Notes: a model not told the origin generated them from the sequence alone. Shown: positions 8,658 through 18,134, counted from the stretch's first letter. The stretch: 64,000 nt of DNA from Planctomyces sp. SH-PL14 (GCF_001610835.1 NZ_CP011270.1:8245256-8309255); one strand, 5' to 3'. Program-made: numbers and translations.

Positions 8658-9575
8658 ATGTGCCAGCCCCGTGATCTCCTTGCCGCACTGCGACGGCTTT
8701 TCGGCGGAACTGTCGCCGTCAGCGCCATCGCGCTGTTGGTTGCCGGATGCTCGCCGCCAGCGGCTCAACCCTCGGTGAGTCCTGGGACAAGTCCTTCGCC
8801 AGGCACTCCTGCTGGTGCGTCCCATGAAGCGCATCAAGGGGGAGGTCACGGGGCGCACGGTGGTCACAACGCCGGTGCTATGACGCGAACGCTTGCGGTG
8901 AACGCGGAGCCCTCGCCGCCGGTGCCTGCCAAAACGACCAATCTGGCTCTGACGATCCCCGGCGACGACGGCAAGCCCGTTGCGAACTTCGAACTCCTGC
9001 ACGAAAAGCTTGCGCATCTCATCATGATCCGCGAGGGATTGGACGAGTTTGCGCATATCCATCCCGATGTTGCGGCCGATGGCCGCCTGACGACGTCCCA
9101 TACGTTCCCCAAAGCTGGCCGGTATCACCTCTTCGTCGATTACCAGCCTCGCGGCGGGACGGCATCGATGGCTTCAGGCGAACTCATGGTCGCCGGCGAG
9201 GCGCCGCTTGCGGCGCCACTGATTGAAAACATCGACCAGCCACTTTCCGACGGCGACGTACAGGGAAACGCCAAGGTCACGCCGTCCGACGGCGCAGCCA
9301 AGATCGCATTTCGACTGACGGATAAGCAGGGCAAGCCCCTGGCCGACCTGCAGCCCTACCTCGGAGCGATGGGACATCTGGTCGTTGTCAGTGCCAAGGG
9401 CATGGAGTATGTCCACGCCCATCCGCTCAGCGAGGCCAAGACCGCTCCCGATGGGATCGTCGAGTTCCAAGCGCATTTGCCGACGTCGGGCCTGTACAAG
9501 GCGTGGGGCCAGTTTCGCCATAACGATCGGATCGTGACGCTGCCGGTCGTTTTTGCGTATCAGTCAAAGCCCTAG
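8658..9575 (+). CDS. His-rich lipoprotein of the copper operon, unknown family
   Basis: A 305-residue lipoprotein (lipobox LLVAGC). After a Pro/Ser-rich linker there is a His/Gly-rich stretch (HEAHQGGGHGAHGGH), then two beta-rich halves. Each half contains a paired His motif in a similar setting: EFAHIHPD with YHLFVDYQPRG in the first, and MEYVHAHPLS with LYKAWGQF in the second. This suggests an internal duplication of a small beta-sandwich that binds metal through HxH. No named family is assigned. It lies between the TRASH lipoprotein and the RND adaptor, with only 2 and 12 intergenic bases. Confidence 0.7.
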   Translation: MCQPRDLLAALRRLFGGTVAVSAIALLVAGCSPPAAQPSVSPGTSPSPGTPAGASHEAHQGGGHGAHGGHNAGAMTRTLAVNAEPSPPVPAKTTNLALTIPGDDGKPVANFELLHEKLAHLIMIREGLDEFAHIHPDVAADGRLTTSHTFPKAGRYHLFVDYQPRGGTASMASGELMVAGEAPLAAPLIENIDQPLSDGDVQGNAKVTPSDGAAKIAFRLTDKQGKPLADLQPYLGAMGHLVVVSAKGMEYVHAHPLSEAKTAPDGIVEFQAHLPTSGLYKAWGQFRHNDRIVTLPVVFAYQSKP

Positions 9576-9587
9576 AGCGATCAGATC

Positions 9588-11795
9588 ATGACATCGCCGA
9601 TTCGCCTGACTGTCGCTCTGTGCCTGGCGGCCTGCCTGCTGGCGGCCGATGCATTGGCGCATGAGGGACACCAGCCCTTGCCCAGCAAAGGTGTGCAGGT
9701 CGATGTTGAGCGTGGACATGTCACGCTGAGCAAGCAGGCACGCGACATCCTGGATATCCAGTCGGTTGAGATTGGCCCGGGGACCATTGCGTCGCGGATC
9801 TACGCCTATACGACGGTCGTTACGCCGTGGCGCAGACGAGCCAATGTCAGCACTCGCCTCGCCGGTAAAGTGACCGCGCTCCACGTCGTGCCCGGCGATA
9901 AAGTGCAGGCTGGACAGAGGCTCGTCGAGCTCGACAGCGTAGCGTTCCAGACGCTGCGGGCTGACTACCAAAAGACGTTGAGTGAGCTGGAGCTTGCACG
10001 AACGGTACTCAAGGCGCTCGCGCCTGCTGGCGCAGGGGGTGCTGTCTCCGGCCAGCGCGTGGTCGAGGCGCAAACGGCCGTTAAGCAAAGTGAAATCGCC
10101 CTGGAAGTGCTTAAGGCGAAGGCGGCCGGCCTGCACATCGCCGCCGACCAGCTTGAGCAGTCAGACGACGCCGGCTTTCATGTTCCGGCGGCAAGTCCGA
10201 TCAAGGGAGTCGTGGTTCACAGCGACGTCGCCGTCGGACGGCTGGTCGAGCCGACCGACCATCTCCTGGAGATCGTGGACCCGAGGCATGTATGGGTCGA
10301 AATCCCCCTGCTGGAGCGTGACATTCACCGCGTGCGAGAAGGCCAGCAGGTGCTCCTTCGCTTTGCGGCCCTCGGGGCGAAGGAATTCTCGGCACGTATA
10401 TCGCGGATTGGCCGGTTGCTCGATCCGCAAACCCATCAGGTCAGCGTTTGGGCGGACCTCGACGTTGAGCCGGGTACAACAGGTCCGGTTGCCGGGATGA
10501 GCGGCACCGCTCAGATCGTGTCGAGTCTCGCCGCCGATGCGCTGACGGTTCCTTCCGCGGCAATCTTTAGCGATGGCGCGGATCGCTATGTTTTTGTCGA
10601 AGAGGCGTCGACCCGCGAGGGTGCAGAATACCGCAAGCGCTCGGTCGTCCTTGGCCGACGTTCCGCAGACGTCGCGGAGGTGGTGGGCGGAGAGGTCTAT
10701 CCCGGCGATCGCATCGTCGTACGGGGCGGCCACGAACTATCGAGCCTGTTCTTTCTGGGCGTGTTGAAACCGGGCGCCGCCACCGCTAAAGCGATCGGAC
10801 TCAAACTCGAAGCGTTGACGGATCGCCCGATCGAGGAAGTGATCCATGTCGATGGAAGCGTCGAAATTGCGCCGCAGGACCGGATCGAAGTGTCCGCGCA
10901 AATCAGCGGCGTTTTGAGCCGCATTCATGTTGATCGCGCTCAGGAGGTGGCGGCAGGCGATCCCTTGATCGAAATCACCAGCCTGGAGCTTCAGGACGTA
11001 CAGCTCGACCTCATTCAGGCCAAGCTCAGCCTCGATAGCTGGTCAGACCTTTACGCGCGTCGCAAGGAAGCGGGTGAGGGCGTTTCGCCGCGCGTCCTGG
11101 CAGAAACCGAAAAGCAGGTCCTCGGAGCGACCGGCCGCGTTGCAGCATTGCGCGACAAGCTCCTGACGATCGGATTGGGTGCATCGGAGCTCGACCAGAT
11201 TCTTGCGAGCCGGAGGGTCGCTGAATCGCTGACGATCCGCGCGCCCTTCGCAGGCAGCGTGGTGCGTTTTGACGGCGTGCTCGGTCAGACCTGGCCGGCG
11301 AATTCGCCGATGCTCGAGATTCATCGCCTGACCCGGCCGAGAGTTCAGGTGTTCCTGCCGGAGCGGCTGGCGGCCAAAGTCGCCATTGGTCAACACGCGC
11401 GCGTACGGCTGTCGGCCTATCCGGACCGGCAATTCGACGGCAAGGTGGCGCGGATCGGACCGAGTCAGATCGCCGGCAGCCGGACGTTGGCAGCATGGAT
11501 CGAGCTGGATGCACCGTCCGAGCCGCTGCTTCTGCACAACATGCTGGCCCGAGCCGTCATCCGCATTGCTACACCGCCGCCGGTCCTGGGGGTTCCCAAA
11601 TCGGCGATCGTGCAAGACGGGCTGCAGACCTTTGTTTTTGTTCGCAAGAGTGATGGCACGTTTGAGCGGCGGCGCGTGCAGGTAGGCACATCGGACGACC
11701 GGTTCGTGGAGATCCGCCAGGGCGCCGCCAGGGGGGAGAGCATCGCCGTGGGCGGCGTTCCCCAGCTTCAGACCGCTTACGCTTCCGTTCGCTGA
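9588..11795 (+). CDS. Double RND periplasmic adaptor (two CusB/HlyD-like adaptors fused)
   Basis: A 735-residue protein with a signal peptide and a start of the mature chain (AHEGHQPLP) rich in His. Residues ~50-390 form a complete membrane-fusion adaptor: barrel, lipoyl half (LHVVPGDKVQAGQRLVELDS), helical hairpin, second lipoyl half and proximal domain (YVFVEEASTREGAEY, GDRIVVRGGHEL). Residues ~405-735 repeat the whole arrangement (SRIHVDRAQEVAAGDPLIEI ... PNSPMLEIHRL-like lipoyl half, FVFVRKSDGTFERRRV, GESIAVGGVPQL). Single adaptors are about 350-420 residues, so this is a tandem fusion. The RND pump follows after 11 bases. Confidence 0.85.
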   Translation: MTSPIRLTVALCLAACLLAADALAHEGHQPLPSKGVQVDVERGHVTLSKQARDILDIQSVEIGPGTIASRIYAYTTVVTPWRRRANVSTRLAGKVTALHVVPGDKVQAGQRLVELDSVAFQTLRADYQKTLSELELARTVLKALAPAGAGGAVSGQRVVEAQTAVKQSEIALEVLKAKAAGLHIAADQLEQSDDAGFHVPAASPIKGVVVHSDVAVGRLVEPTDHLLEIVDPRHVWVEIPLLERDIHRVREGQQVLLRFAALGAKEFSARISRIGRLLDPQTHQVSVWADLDVEPGTTGPVAGMSGTAQIVSSLAADALTVPSAAIFSDGADRYVFVEEASTREGAEYRKRSVVLGRRSADVAEVVGGEVYPGDRIVVRGGHELSSLFFLGVLKPGAATAKAIGLKLEALTDRPIEEVIHVDGSVEIAPQDRIEVSAQISGVLSRIHVDRAQEVAAGDPLIEITSLELQDVQLDLIQAKLSLDSWSDLYARRKEAGEGVSPRVLAETEKQVLGATGRVAALRDKLLTIGLGASELDQILASRRVAESLTIRAPFAGSVVRFDGVLGQTWPANSPMLEIHRLTRPRVQVFLPERLAAKVAIGQHARVRLSAYPDRQFDGKVARIGPSQIAGSRTLAAWIELDAPSEPLLLHNMLARAVIRIATPPPVLGVPKSAIVQDGLQTFVFVRKSDGTFERRRVQVGTSDDRFVEIRQGAARGESIAVGGVPQLQTAYASVR

Positions 11796-11806
11796 AGAGA
11801 TGTTTC

Positions 11807-14800
11807 GTGCTCAATGCCATCATCCTTTTCTCGCTTCGCAATCGCCTGCTGGTGCTCATCGCGGCAGCTGCGGTGGTGGTCTATGGCGTAATCCAGCTGC
11901 GACAGATGCCGGTGGACGTCTTTCCCGACCTCAACCGGCCGACCGTCACCATCATGACCGAGGCTGCGGGGCTGGCGCCGGAAGAAGTCGAAGTTCTCGT
12001 CACGCGACCGATCGAGTTTTTGCTCAACGGCGCGACTGGCGTGCAGCGTGTTCGCTCGTCGTCGGGCATCGGCCTGTCGATCGTCTGGGTCGAGTTCGAC
12101 TGGGGAACCGACATCTTCCAGGACCGGCAAATCGTGGCAGAGAAGCTGCAGCTGGCGCGGGAGCGGCTGCCGCAGGACGCCAATCCGGTGATGGCCCCGA
12201 TCTCCTCCATCATGGGCGAGATCATGTTGCTCGGCGTCCGGTCGACAGCAACGGCGTCTGATGAAGCGGCGGCCGCCACCAAGGCGATGGAACTGCGAAC
12301 GCTGGCGGAATTCACGCTGAGAAATCGCCTGCTGGCGGTGGAGGGCGTGTCCCAGGTCACCGTGATGGGCGGCGTCCTAAAGCAATATCAAATCGTCACG
12401 TCGCCTGCGCGGCTGGCGGCACAAGGCGTCACACTCGAGCAGCTGACTGATGCCGCGCAGCAAGCCAATGTGCTGGCCAGCGGCGGCATCGTCGTGCGGC
12501 CTCCCAAAGAGTCGCTGCTGCGCGTTAGCGGTCAAAGCCTGACGCTGGAGGACGTCGCGAGCACACCGGTGCTGTGGCGGGAGCCGATTCCGGTGCTCAT
12601 TCGCGACGTCGCCGATGTGCAGTTTGGGGGCCCGATCGCGCGGGGAAATGGCAGCGTCTGGGTCAAAGTCGCACCAGAGGGCAAGGAGGCCAGGGACGCC
12701 GTTCAACGAGAACTGCCGGCAGCCGCCGACCATGAACATGGCGAGCACGCACATCATCATGACGAGCCGGCCCCGGCGGCATTGAGCGGCGGGCCGGCCG
12801 TCATTCTCACCGTGCAGAAGCAACCCAATGCGGACACGCTCGTTCTGGATCGCAAGATCGATGCGATGCTCGATCAGCTTCAGAAGGACTTGCCGGGCGA
12901 CATCCAGATTGAGCGCCGCATCTTCCGGCAGGCCGATTTCATCGAAGCCGCGGTGGACAATGTCACTGAAGCGGTGCGGGACGGTGCCATTTGGGTCGTC
13001 GTGGTCCTGTTCTTCTTCATGGGCAATTTTCGTACGAGTGTCAGCTCTTTGACCTCCATGCCGCTGTCGATCCTGCTGACGATCCTGGTCTTTCACTGGT
13101 TCAACATCACCATCAACACCATGACGCTCGGCGGCATCGCCGTGGCGATCGGGGATCTGGTCGATGATTCGATCGTCGATATCGAGAACATCTATAGGCG
13201 GCTGAAGGAGAATCGTCGTCTGCCCGCGCCAGAGCAGCGTCCCGCATTGACGGTGATCTACGAGGCCTCGACCGAGATCCGAAATTCGATCGTCTACGCC
13301 ACCTTGATCGTGATTCTCGTGGTCTTCCCCCTGTTCTCCATGTCCGGTCTGGAAGGACGCATGTTCGCCCCGCTGGGCATTTCCTACATCATCGCGCTTT
13401 TGTGCTCACTGGTGGTGTCGCTGACCTTCACTCCCGTGCTCGGCTCACTGCTGTTGCCGGGTGCGAAATTCCTGGAGGAGGAGCGCGACCCGCTGCTGAT
13501 GCGATGGCTCAAAGCGGTCGATACGGTCGTCTTGCGCTATACGCTTCGCCACGCCACGCTGATTCTGGGCGTCATGTCGGTGCTGGTCGTGATCGCCTGC
13601 GCCAGCATTTTTTGGATGGGGGGAGAATTCCTTCCTCCCTTCAACGAAGGCACGCTTACGATCAATGTCAGGATGGAACCGGGCACGAGCCTTGGCGAAA
13701 GCGAACGGATCGCGACGCAGGCGGAGCGATCCATCCTCGACGTTTCCGAAGTATTATCCGTGTCGCGGCGGACGGGGCGTGCTGAACTGGATGAACATGC
13801 CGAGGGCGTCAATTCATCGGAACTCGACGTTGCGCTGGCAGAGTACAGCGTGCCTCGCGAGGGAAAGCTCTACGGCGTCCTTCGCCTGATTCCCGTCGCC
13901 CATCTTTGGGGATACCAGACTCAGGGCCGTCCGCGCGAACAGGTCATCGCGGATATTCGCGACCGGATCGCGAATATTCCCGGCGCGGCAGTCAATATCG
14001 GACAGCCGATCTCGCATCGCCTCGATCACATGATGTCCGGAATCCGCGCGCAGATCGCGGTCAAAGTCTTCGGCCAGGATTTGCGTGAACTGCGGACCGC
14101 TGCCTACGACATCCAGGAGCGGATGCAGCCGATCGCGGGTATCGTCGATCTGCAGATTGAACCACAGGTCGAGATCTCTCAGATCCGGCTCAAGATCAAT
14201 CGGGAAGAGGCGGCGCGTCACGGACTGACGCCCGGCGATATCGCCGAGCTCGCCGAGACGGCCTACAAGGGCCGCGTCGTCTCGCAGATCCTTGATGAGG
14301 ATCGTTATTTCGATCTCGTAGTGTGGTACGACGCCGCGTCTCGCAGCGATCCCGAGGTCATCAATCAAACCGTGATCGACTCACCTTCCGGACGCCGGAT
14401 TGCACTCGATCAGGTCGCAGAAATCCTCGATACAACCGGTCCCAACACGCTGAATCGTGAGCATGTGCAGCGGCGGATCGTCGTGTTCTGCAATGTGCAG
14501 GGACGCGACCTGGCAAGCGTGGTCGGTGATATCCGCAAGGCCATCGCTCCGGTCGAAAGTAAACTCACCGCGGCGCCGGGAAGTTACTACGTCGAAATCA
14601 GCGGACAGTTTGAAGCCCAGCAGGACGCCCAGCGGCGGCTTCTGATTCTCGGGGCGCTCAGCATTGTCGGCGTGTTCCTGCTCTTGGCAAAGGCGCTCGA
14701 ATCCTGGCGGGCCGCACTGCAGGTGATGGCGAACATTCCCTTGGCGGCATTTGGTTCCGTGGTGACCCTGCTGCTGGTCAACCGGCCGGCCTGGGACACG

Positions 14801-15271
14801 CTCAAGGCGGCGCCACTGTCGCAATGGCCGGAACTGTGGATCGGGGCCACCAGTCTTTCGGTGGCGCACTGGGTCGGTTTCATCACGCTGATCGGCGTTG
14901 TCAGCCGCAACGGAATCATGATGATTTCGCACTACATCCATCTGATGCAGCACGAGGGCGAGACCTTCTCAGAAGAGATGATCATTCGCGGCAGCCTGGA
15001 GCGCCTCGCGCCGGTCATGATGACGGCGACGACCAGCTTCATCGGACTTCTGCCGCTGTTGTTCGGAGCCGGCCAGACGGGGAAGGAGATCCTTTATCCG
15101 CTCGCCTTGGTGGTCTTCGGCGGAATGCTGACATCGACATTGCTCGATCAGATCGTGACGCCGGCCTTGTTCTTCAAATTCGGCCGAAAGGTCTATACGC
15201 ACTCTTCGCCCGCTACTCGGCAGTCGCCGAACAACCACGAAGGGGGTTTAGCGACCATCGCCAAGGTCTAG
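11807..15271 (+). CDS. cusA: CusA/CzcA-type heavy-metal RND efflux pump
   Basis: A 1154-residue inner-membrane proton-driven pump, starting at GTG 11807 with GAAGAGA upstream. The RND plan is clear: TM1 near the N terminus, a large periplasmic loop, TM2-6, the TM4 acidic motif (GDLVDDSIVDIENIYRR), a second loop, and TM7-12. The acidic pair in TM4 is typical of the heavy-metal branch; monovalent (Cu/Ag) is inferred from neighbours rather than checked methionines. A His-rich insertion in the first periplasmic loop (about residues 307-318, HEHGEHAHHHDE) makes it longer than E. coli CusA. No outer-membrane channel gene follows. Confidence 0.93.
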   Translation: MLNAIILFSLRNRLLVLIAAAAVVVYGVIQLRQMPVDVFPDLNRPTVTIMTEAAGLAPEEVEVLVTRPIEFLLNGATGVQRVRSSSGIGLSIVWVEFDWGTDIFQDRQIVAEKLQLARERLPQDANPVMAPISSIMGEIMLLGVRSTATASDEAAAATKAMELRTLAEFTLRNRLLAVEGVSQVTVMGGVLKQYQIVTSPARLAAQGVTLEQLTDAAQQANVLASGGIVVRPPKESLLRVSGQSLTLEDVASTPVLWREPIPVLIRDVADVQFGGPIARGNGSVWVKVAPEGKEARDAVQRELPAAADHEHGEHAHHHDEPAPAALSGGPAVILTVQKQPNADTLVLDRKIDAMLDQLQKDLPGDIQIERRIFRQADFIEAAVDNVTEAVRDGAIWVVVVLFFFMGNFRTSVSSLTSMPLSILLTILVFHWFNITINTMTLGGIAVAIGDLVDDSIVDIENIYRRLKENRRLPAPEQRPALTVIYEASTEIRNSIVYATLIVILVVFPLFSMSGLEGRMFAPLGISYIIALLCSLVVSLTFTPVLGSLLLPGAKFLEEERDPLLMRWLKAVDTVVLRYTLRHATLILGVMSVLVVIACASIFWMGGEFLPPFNEGTLTINVRMEPGTSLGESERIATQAERSILDVSEVLSVSRRTGRAELDEHAEGVNSSELDVALAEYSVPREGKLYGVLRLIPVAHLWGYQTQGRPREQVIADIRDRIANIPGAAVNIGQPISHRLDHMMSGIRAQIAVKVFGQDLRELRTAAYDIQERMQPIAGIVDLQIEPQVEISQIRLKINREEAARHGLTPGDIAELAETAYKGRVVSQILDEDRYFDLVVWYDAASRSDPEVINQTVIDSPSGRRIALDQVAEILDTTGPNTLNREHVQRRIVVFCNVQGRDLASVVGDIRKAIAPVESKLTAAPGSYYVEISGQFEAQQDAQRRLLILGALSIVGVFLLLAKALESWRAALQVMANIPLAAFGSVVTLLLVNRPAWDTLKAAPLSQWPELWIGATSLSVAHWVGFITLIGVVSRNGIMMISHYIHLMQHEGETFSEEMIIRGSLERLAPVMMTATTSFIGLLPLLFGAGQTGKEILYPLALVVFGGMLTSTLLDQIVTPALFFKFGRKVYTHSSPATRQSPNNHEGGLATIAKV

Positions 15272-15476
15272 AGGTTCGCGTCAATCCAAAATAGCCGCGG
15301 CACAATGCTCTTTTCGACCTGTAAGCGGGCCGGTCGGGGAGGTTGCGCAGAGGCTCTAAATGCACGATCGCTAATGTTTTTCCTCGCAGGATTGGATTGG
15401 CGTTTGCAGGCTGTCTCGACAGAACGGTCTTGAGAGACCCTCTTTCAAGGCGACGTTTCTTATCTAGGAGAGGACC

Positions 15477-15932
15477 ATGAAGCGACGGGATTTTGGAGTG
15501 GCGGGAGTAGCAGCCTTGGCATCCCTCGGCTTGGGAGGGCGGGCGGGTGCTCAGGGAAAGACAGCCGATCATCCCGAGCATGACGCCGCGATGCAGGCGT
15601 GCGCAAAAGCCTGCGCCGATTGTCAGCTCATGTGCGACATGTGTTCGACGCATTGCGCGCATCTGGTGGCCGATGGGAAGAAACAGCATCTGATGACGCT
15701 GATGTCCTGCCAGGACTGTGCGGATATCTGTGCGGCCGCCGCTCAGTCGGCGGCCCGCGGCGGACCGCATGCGGCGCATATCTGCGAAGCATGCGCCACC
15801 GTCTGCGCGGGATGCGCTAAGGAATGCGAGAAGCATCCGGATGACGCTGAGATGGCCAAATGCGCAAAGGAATGTCGCAAATGTGAAAAAGCATGCCGTG
15901 AAATGGCTCAGCACGCCGGCCAGTCGAAATAG
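15477..15932 (+). CDS. Tat-exported four-helix-bundle copper storage protein (Csp1-like)
   Basis: A 151-residue protein. The N terminus has a Tat-type signal (KRRDFGVAG, then a hydrophobic stretch ending AGAQG). The mature part is a DUF326-type four-helix bundle with 18 cysteines, mostly spaced so that they face the core (CAKACADCQLMCDMCSTHC; SCQDCADIC; ICEACATVCAGCAKEC; KCAKECRKCEKAC). Such proteins store many Cu(I) ions in the bundle core. AGGAGAGG precedes the ATG. It is paired with a signal-less paralog at 16037, giving periplasmic and cytosolic stores. Confidence 0.9.
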   Translation: MKRRDFGVAGVAALASLGLGGRAGAQGKTADHPEHDAAMQACAKACADCQLMCDMCSTHCAHLVADGKKQHLMTLMSCQDCADICAAAAQSAARGGPHAAHICEACATVCAGCAKECEKHPDDAEMAKCAKECRKCEKACREMAQHAGQSK

Positions 15933-16036
15933 TCAATGCTTACAGCTGACGCAGCTCCTGGTCTGACCACCTCGTCGGGCCGGGATTTTCATCCCTAAAG
16001 TTCGCCGCAAACATTCGCGGCAGTGGAGTATCAAAA

Positions 16037-16378
16037 ATGCAACATCAAGAGAATACAATGCAGGAATGTGCCGCGGCGTGCGCCGCGTGTCAGATCGCGT
16101 GCGATATGTGCGCCTCGCACTGTGCCGGCCTCGTCGAGCAGGGGAACAAAGCCCACGCCGCCAGCATGCGCTCCTGCCTGGACTGCGCAGATGTGTGCGG
16201 CACCGCGGCCTCTTTGGCGGCGCGTGGTGGCCCGTATGCCAAGCATCTCTGCACGGCCTGCGCGGATATTTGCGGCGGCTGCGCGGCCGAGTGCGAGAAG
16301 CATCCTGGTGACGAGCACATGGCCAAGTGCGGCAAGGAATGTCGGAAGTGTGAGAAAGCCTGTCGCGCGATGAAATGA
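16037..16378 (+). CDS. Cytosolic four-helix-bundle copper storage protein (Csp3-like)
   Basis: A 113-residue DUF326-type bundle protein with no signal. It has 18 cysteines in the same spacing as the exported copy 105 bases upstream (CAAACAACQIACDMCASHC; SCLDCADVC; LCTACADICGGCAAEC; KCGKECRKCEKAC), so the pair is a tandem duplication in which only one copy has a Tat signal. GTGGAG lies upstream of the ATG at 16037; an internal ATG at 16058 is possible. It probably binds Cu(I) in the cytosol. Confidence 0.9.
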   Translation: MQHQENTMQECAAACAACQIACDMCASHCAGLVEQGNKAHAASMRSCLDCADVCGTAASLAARGGPYAKHLCTACADICGGCAAECEKHPGDEHMAKCGKECRKCEKACRAMK

Positions 16379-16500
16379 TGTTCGCCGGTGGTTCTGCCAG
16401 TAAAGCGTTTTCACTATCCCTCGCGTCCGGAACGCATTCGATCCGGATGCCCTGTCCGCAGTCTGGCCATCGGCTCGGCTGCATTTGAAAGGAACGTTCG

Positions 16501-16836
16501 ATGTTTCGTTTCATCCGAAGCGGGTTACCTGCAGTCGCCTTGGCGCTGGTCGCAATTCCATCGGCTCAGGCGGGACACTGCACCTGCCATCATCAGCAGC
16601 CCGGTCACGTGGTGCCCATGCCGATGGTGACGCCAGCCCCCATCGGCGCGCCGCAGGCGAATGGACGAATTCAGTATCAAAGTACATATCAGCCTGCGGA
16701 GACAGCTCCGGCAGTCACGCCGGCCTATGCGCCATCGGTGCCCGCGCCGCGTAACTCTGGGCCCATGCGATACGCACCTCATGCCGAGCGCAATTCAATC
16801 GAAGCGTGGCGTCGAAGCTTCGGCAAGCCGTTCTAA
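16501..16836 (+). CDS. Small exported His/Cys- and Pro-rich protein
   Basis: A 111-residue protein with a signal peptide ending IPSAQA. The mature start, GHCTCHHQQPGH, is a compact Cys/His cluster that could bind copper. The rest is Pro/Ala-rich and low in predicted structure, ending in a short charged segment (EAWRRSFGKPF). GAAAGGAA precedes the start. It follows the two copper-storage proteins and is the last plus-strand gene of the metal block. No family is recognised. Confidence 0.6.
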   Translation: MFRFIRSGLPAVALALVAIPSAQAGHCTCHHQQPGHVVPMPMVTPAPIGAPQANGRIQYQSTYQPAETAPAVTPAYAPSVPAPRNSGPMRYAPHAERNSIEAWRRSFGKPF

Positions 16837-16901
16837 CATCACTGCCGTGGAAGTGGTTGCGCCGCGGGTGACATGGAATTCCATGTCGCCCGCACTTCTA
16901 T

Positions 16902-17825
16902 TCAGTCGATCATGGTGGCGGTCGAAAGAATGGCCTCGCGACGGTCTGCATTTTGTTTGACCAGCTTCGGGGCTTCGACATCTCTCTGTCGTAGCCAGAC
17001 ATGGAACTGCGCGTCCAGATCCTCTAAATCAGTGGCTGCAGCACAGTCAGTGGTTGCCTTGTCATACCCTTTCTCACTGCCCGTCTCCGCGAATCGCAGA
17101 GCGAGCAATTCCTGGTGATCCTGCGCAAGAAATGCCGAAAAGGCCGCGCTCTGTGCAAAGAACAGCTTCGCCCTTGAAGGCGGCTGAGGGTATGTTGAAG
17201 CAGTCAGCAAATCACGCAGGGGGATAAGCTCGCCGGAGCGGTTGGAAATATCGACAAGATGTAGGGACTCAGCCAGCCGGTTTCCTGACTCGGAAAGGAT
17301 GGCGAATCCTTCGTCCGCCCACCGCGGAATCTGATGAGCAGTAAATCGGTCAGCGAGAACGATGTGCGTCAGTTCATGGGGAATCACCGCGTCGCACCAT
17401 CCCGGCGCATCAGCGAGAAGATCGACGCGTCGTTTCCAGACGCGACCATCGTTGATCTCAAGCGAAGAAACGCCTTTGGTCGCGGCATTCGCGCCTGTCT
17501 GATGGGAATAGGCACCAGCGCTTGTATGAACGACGACGGTGCATTGCGTAACCCATGCCTTGTCGGCGAAAGGGGGCATCCAGGTTGCCAGTAGGACGCT
17601 GCGTGTCTCCTCACAACGGCGAACGATGTAATCCGCATCGCTCAGTACCGTGCGGGAGCGAAGTTCGAAATTCTCAGAGCGATAGGTGAACCAGCCACCG
17701 GACTGTGACCGCGACAGACACCGCGTGTTGCATCGGCAGCGAGTTCCGGTCTGTTGATCCGCCTGTAGCCCGCCGGCAAAGAATGCGAGGCTACATGCCA
17801 AAAGCGACCGCGCGATATTCTGCAT
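16902..17825 (-). CDS. Exported gluzincin-like metallopeptidase of unknown substrate
   Basis: A 307-residue protein. The start at 17825 is chosen because GGAGGAG lies just upstream and a signal peptide follows (QNIARSLLACSLAFFAGG); the frame is open further upstream without a ribosome site. A zinc motif HELTH is followed about 19 residues later by PRWADEGFA, so the third ligand is probably Glu, as in peptidase-MA-like gluzincins. Cysteines near the mature N terminus (TRCRCNTRC) are unusual. It is convergent with the copper block; whether it belongs to that block or to the recombinase module is unclear. Confidence 0.75.
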   Translation of the reverse strand: MQNIARSLLACSLAFFAGGLQADQQTGTRCRCNTRCLSRSQSGGWFTYRSENFELRSRTVLSDADYIVRRCEETRSVLLATWMPPFADKAWVTQCTVVVHTSAGAYSHQTGANAATKGVSSLEINDGRVWKRRVDLLADAPGWCDAVIPHELTHIVLADRFTAHQIPRWADEGFAILSESGNRLAESLHLVDISNRSGELIPLRDLLTASTYPQPPSRAKLFFAQSAAFSAFLAQDHQELLALRFAETGSEKGYDKATTDCAAATDLEDLDAQFHVWLRQRDVEAPKLVKQNADRREAILSTATMID

Positions 17826-18134
17826 GAACTCCTCCGGGGAGGATGCTTGGCAACGTCGATGCCGGCTACCGCGGGGTGATTCACGATTACATAAGGCATT
17901 ACCTGCACAGTGGATACGGAATGGTGTTGCTCCTGCGCAAACGATCGTTCCTGCCAGGGAATTGAGCAGCAATGCGTGCGAAATCGGCACGTATTCATAA
18001 GCCGGGAGAATCGAGACGGACCCGCTAGGAGCAGTGGGCGACATTGCAGTTCAAATCGAGCTTGAAGATTCCGAACAGGCACACATCCCTTACGGTCTGG
18101 CGATCGCCTTCGCGATTCGTCTATTCAGAATCGA
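17826..18134. other. Intergenic stretch without a recognised gene
   Basis: About 310 bases between the peptidase start and the recombinase stop, both on the minus strand. It should contain the peptidase promoter. I saw no convincing promoter, terminator, RNA gene or repeat in it. Confidence 0.4.
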
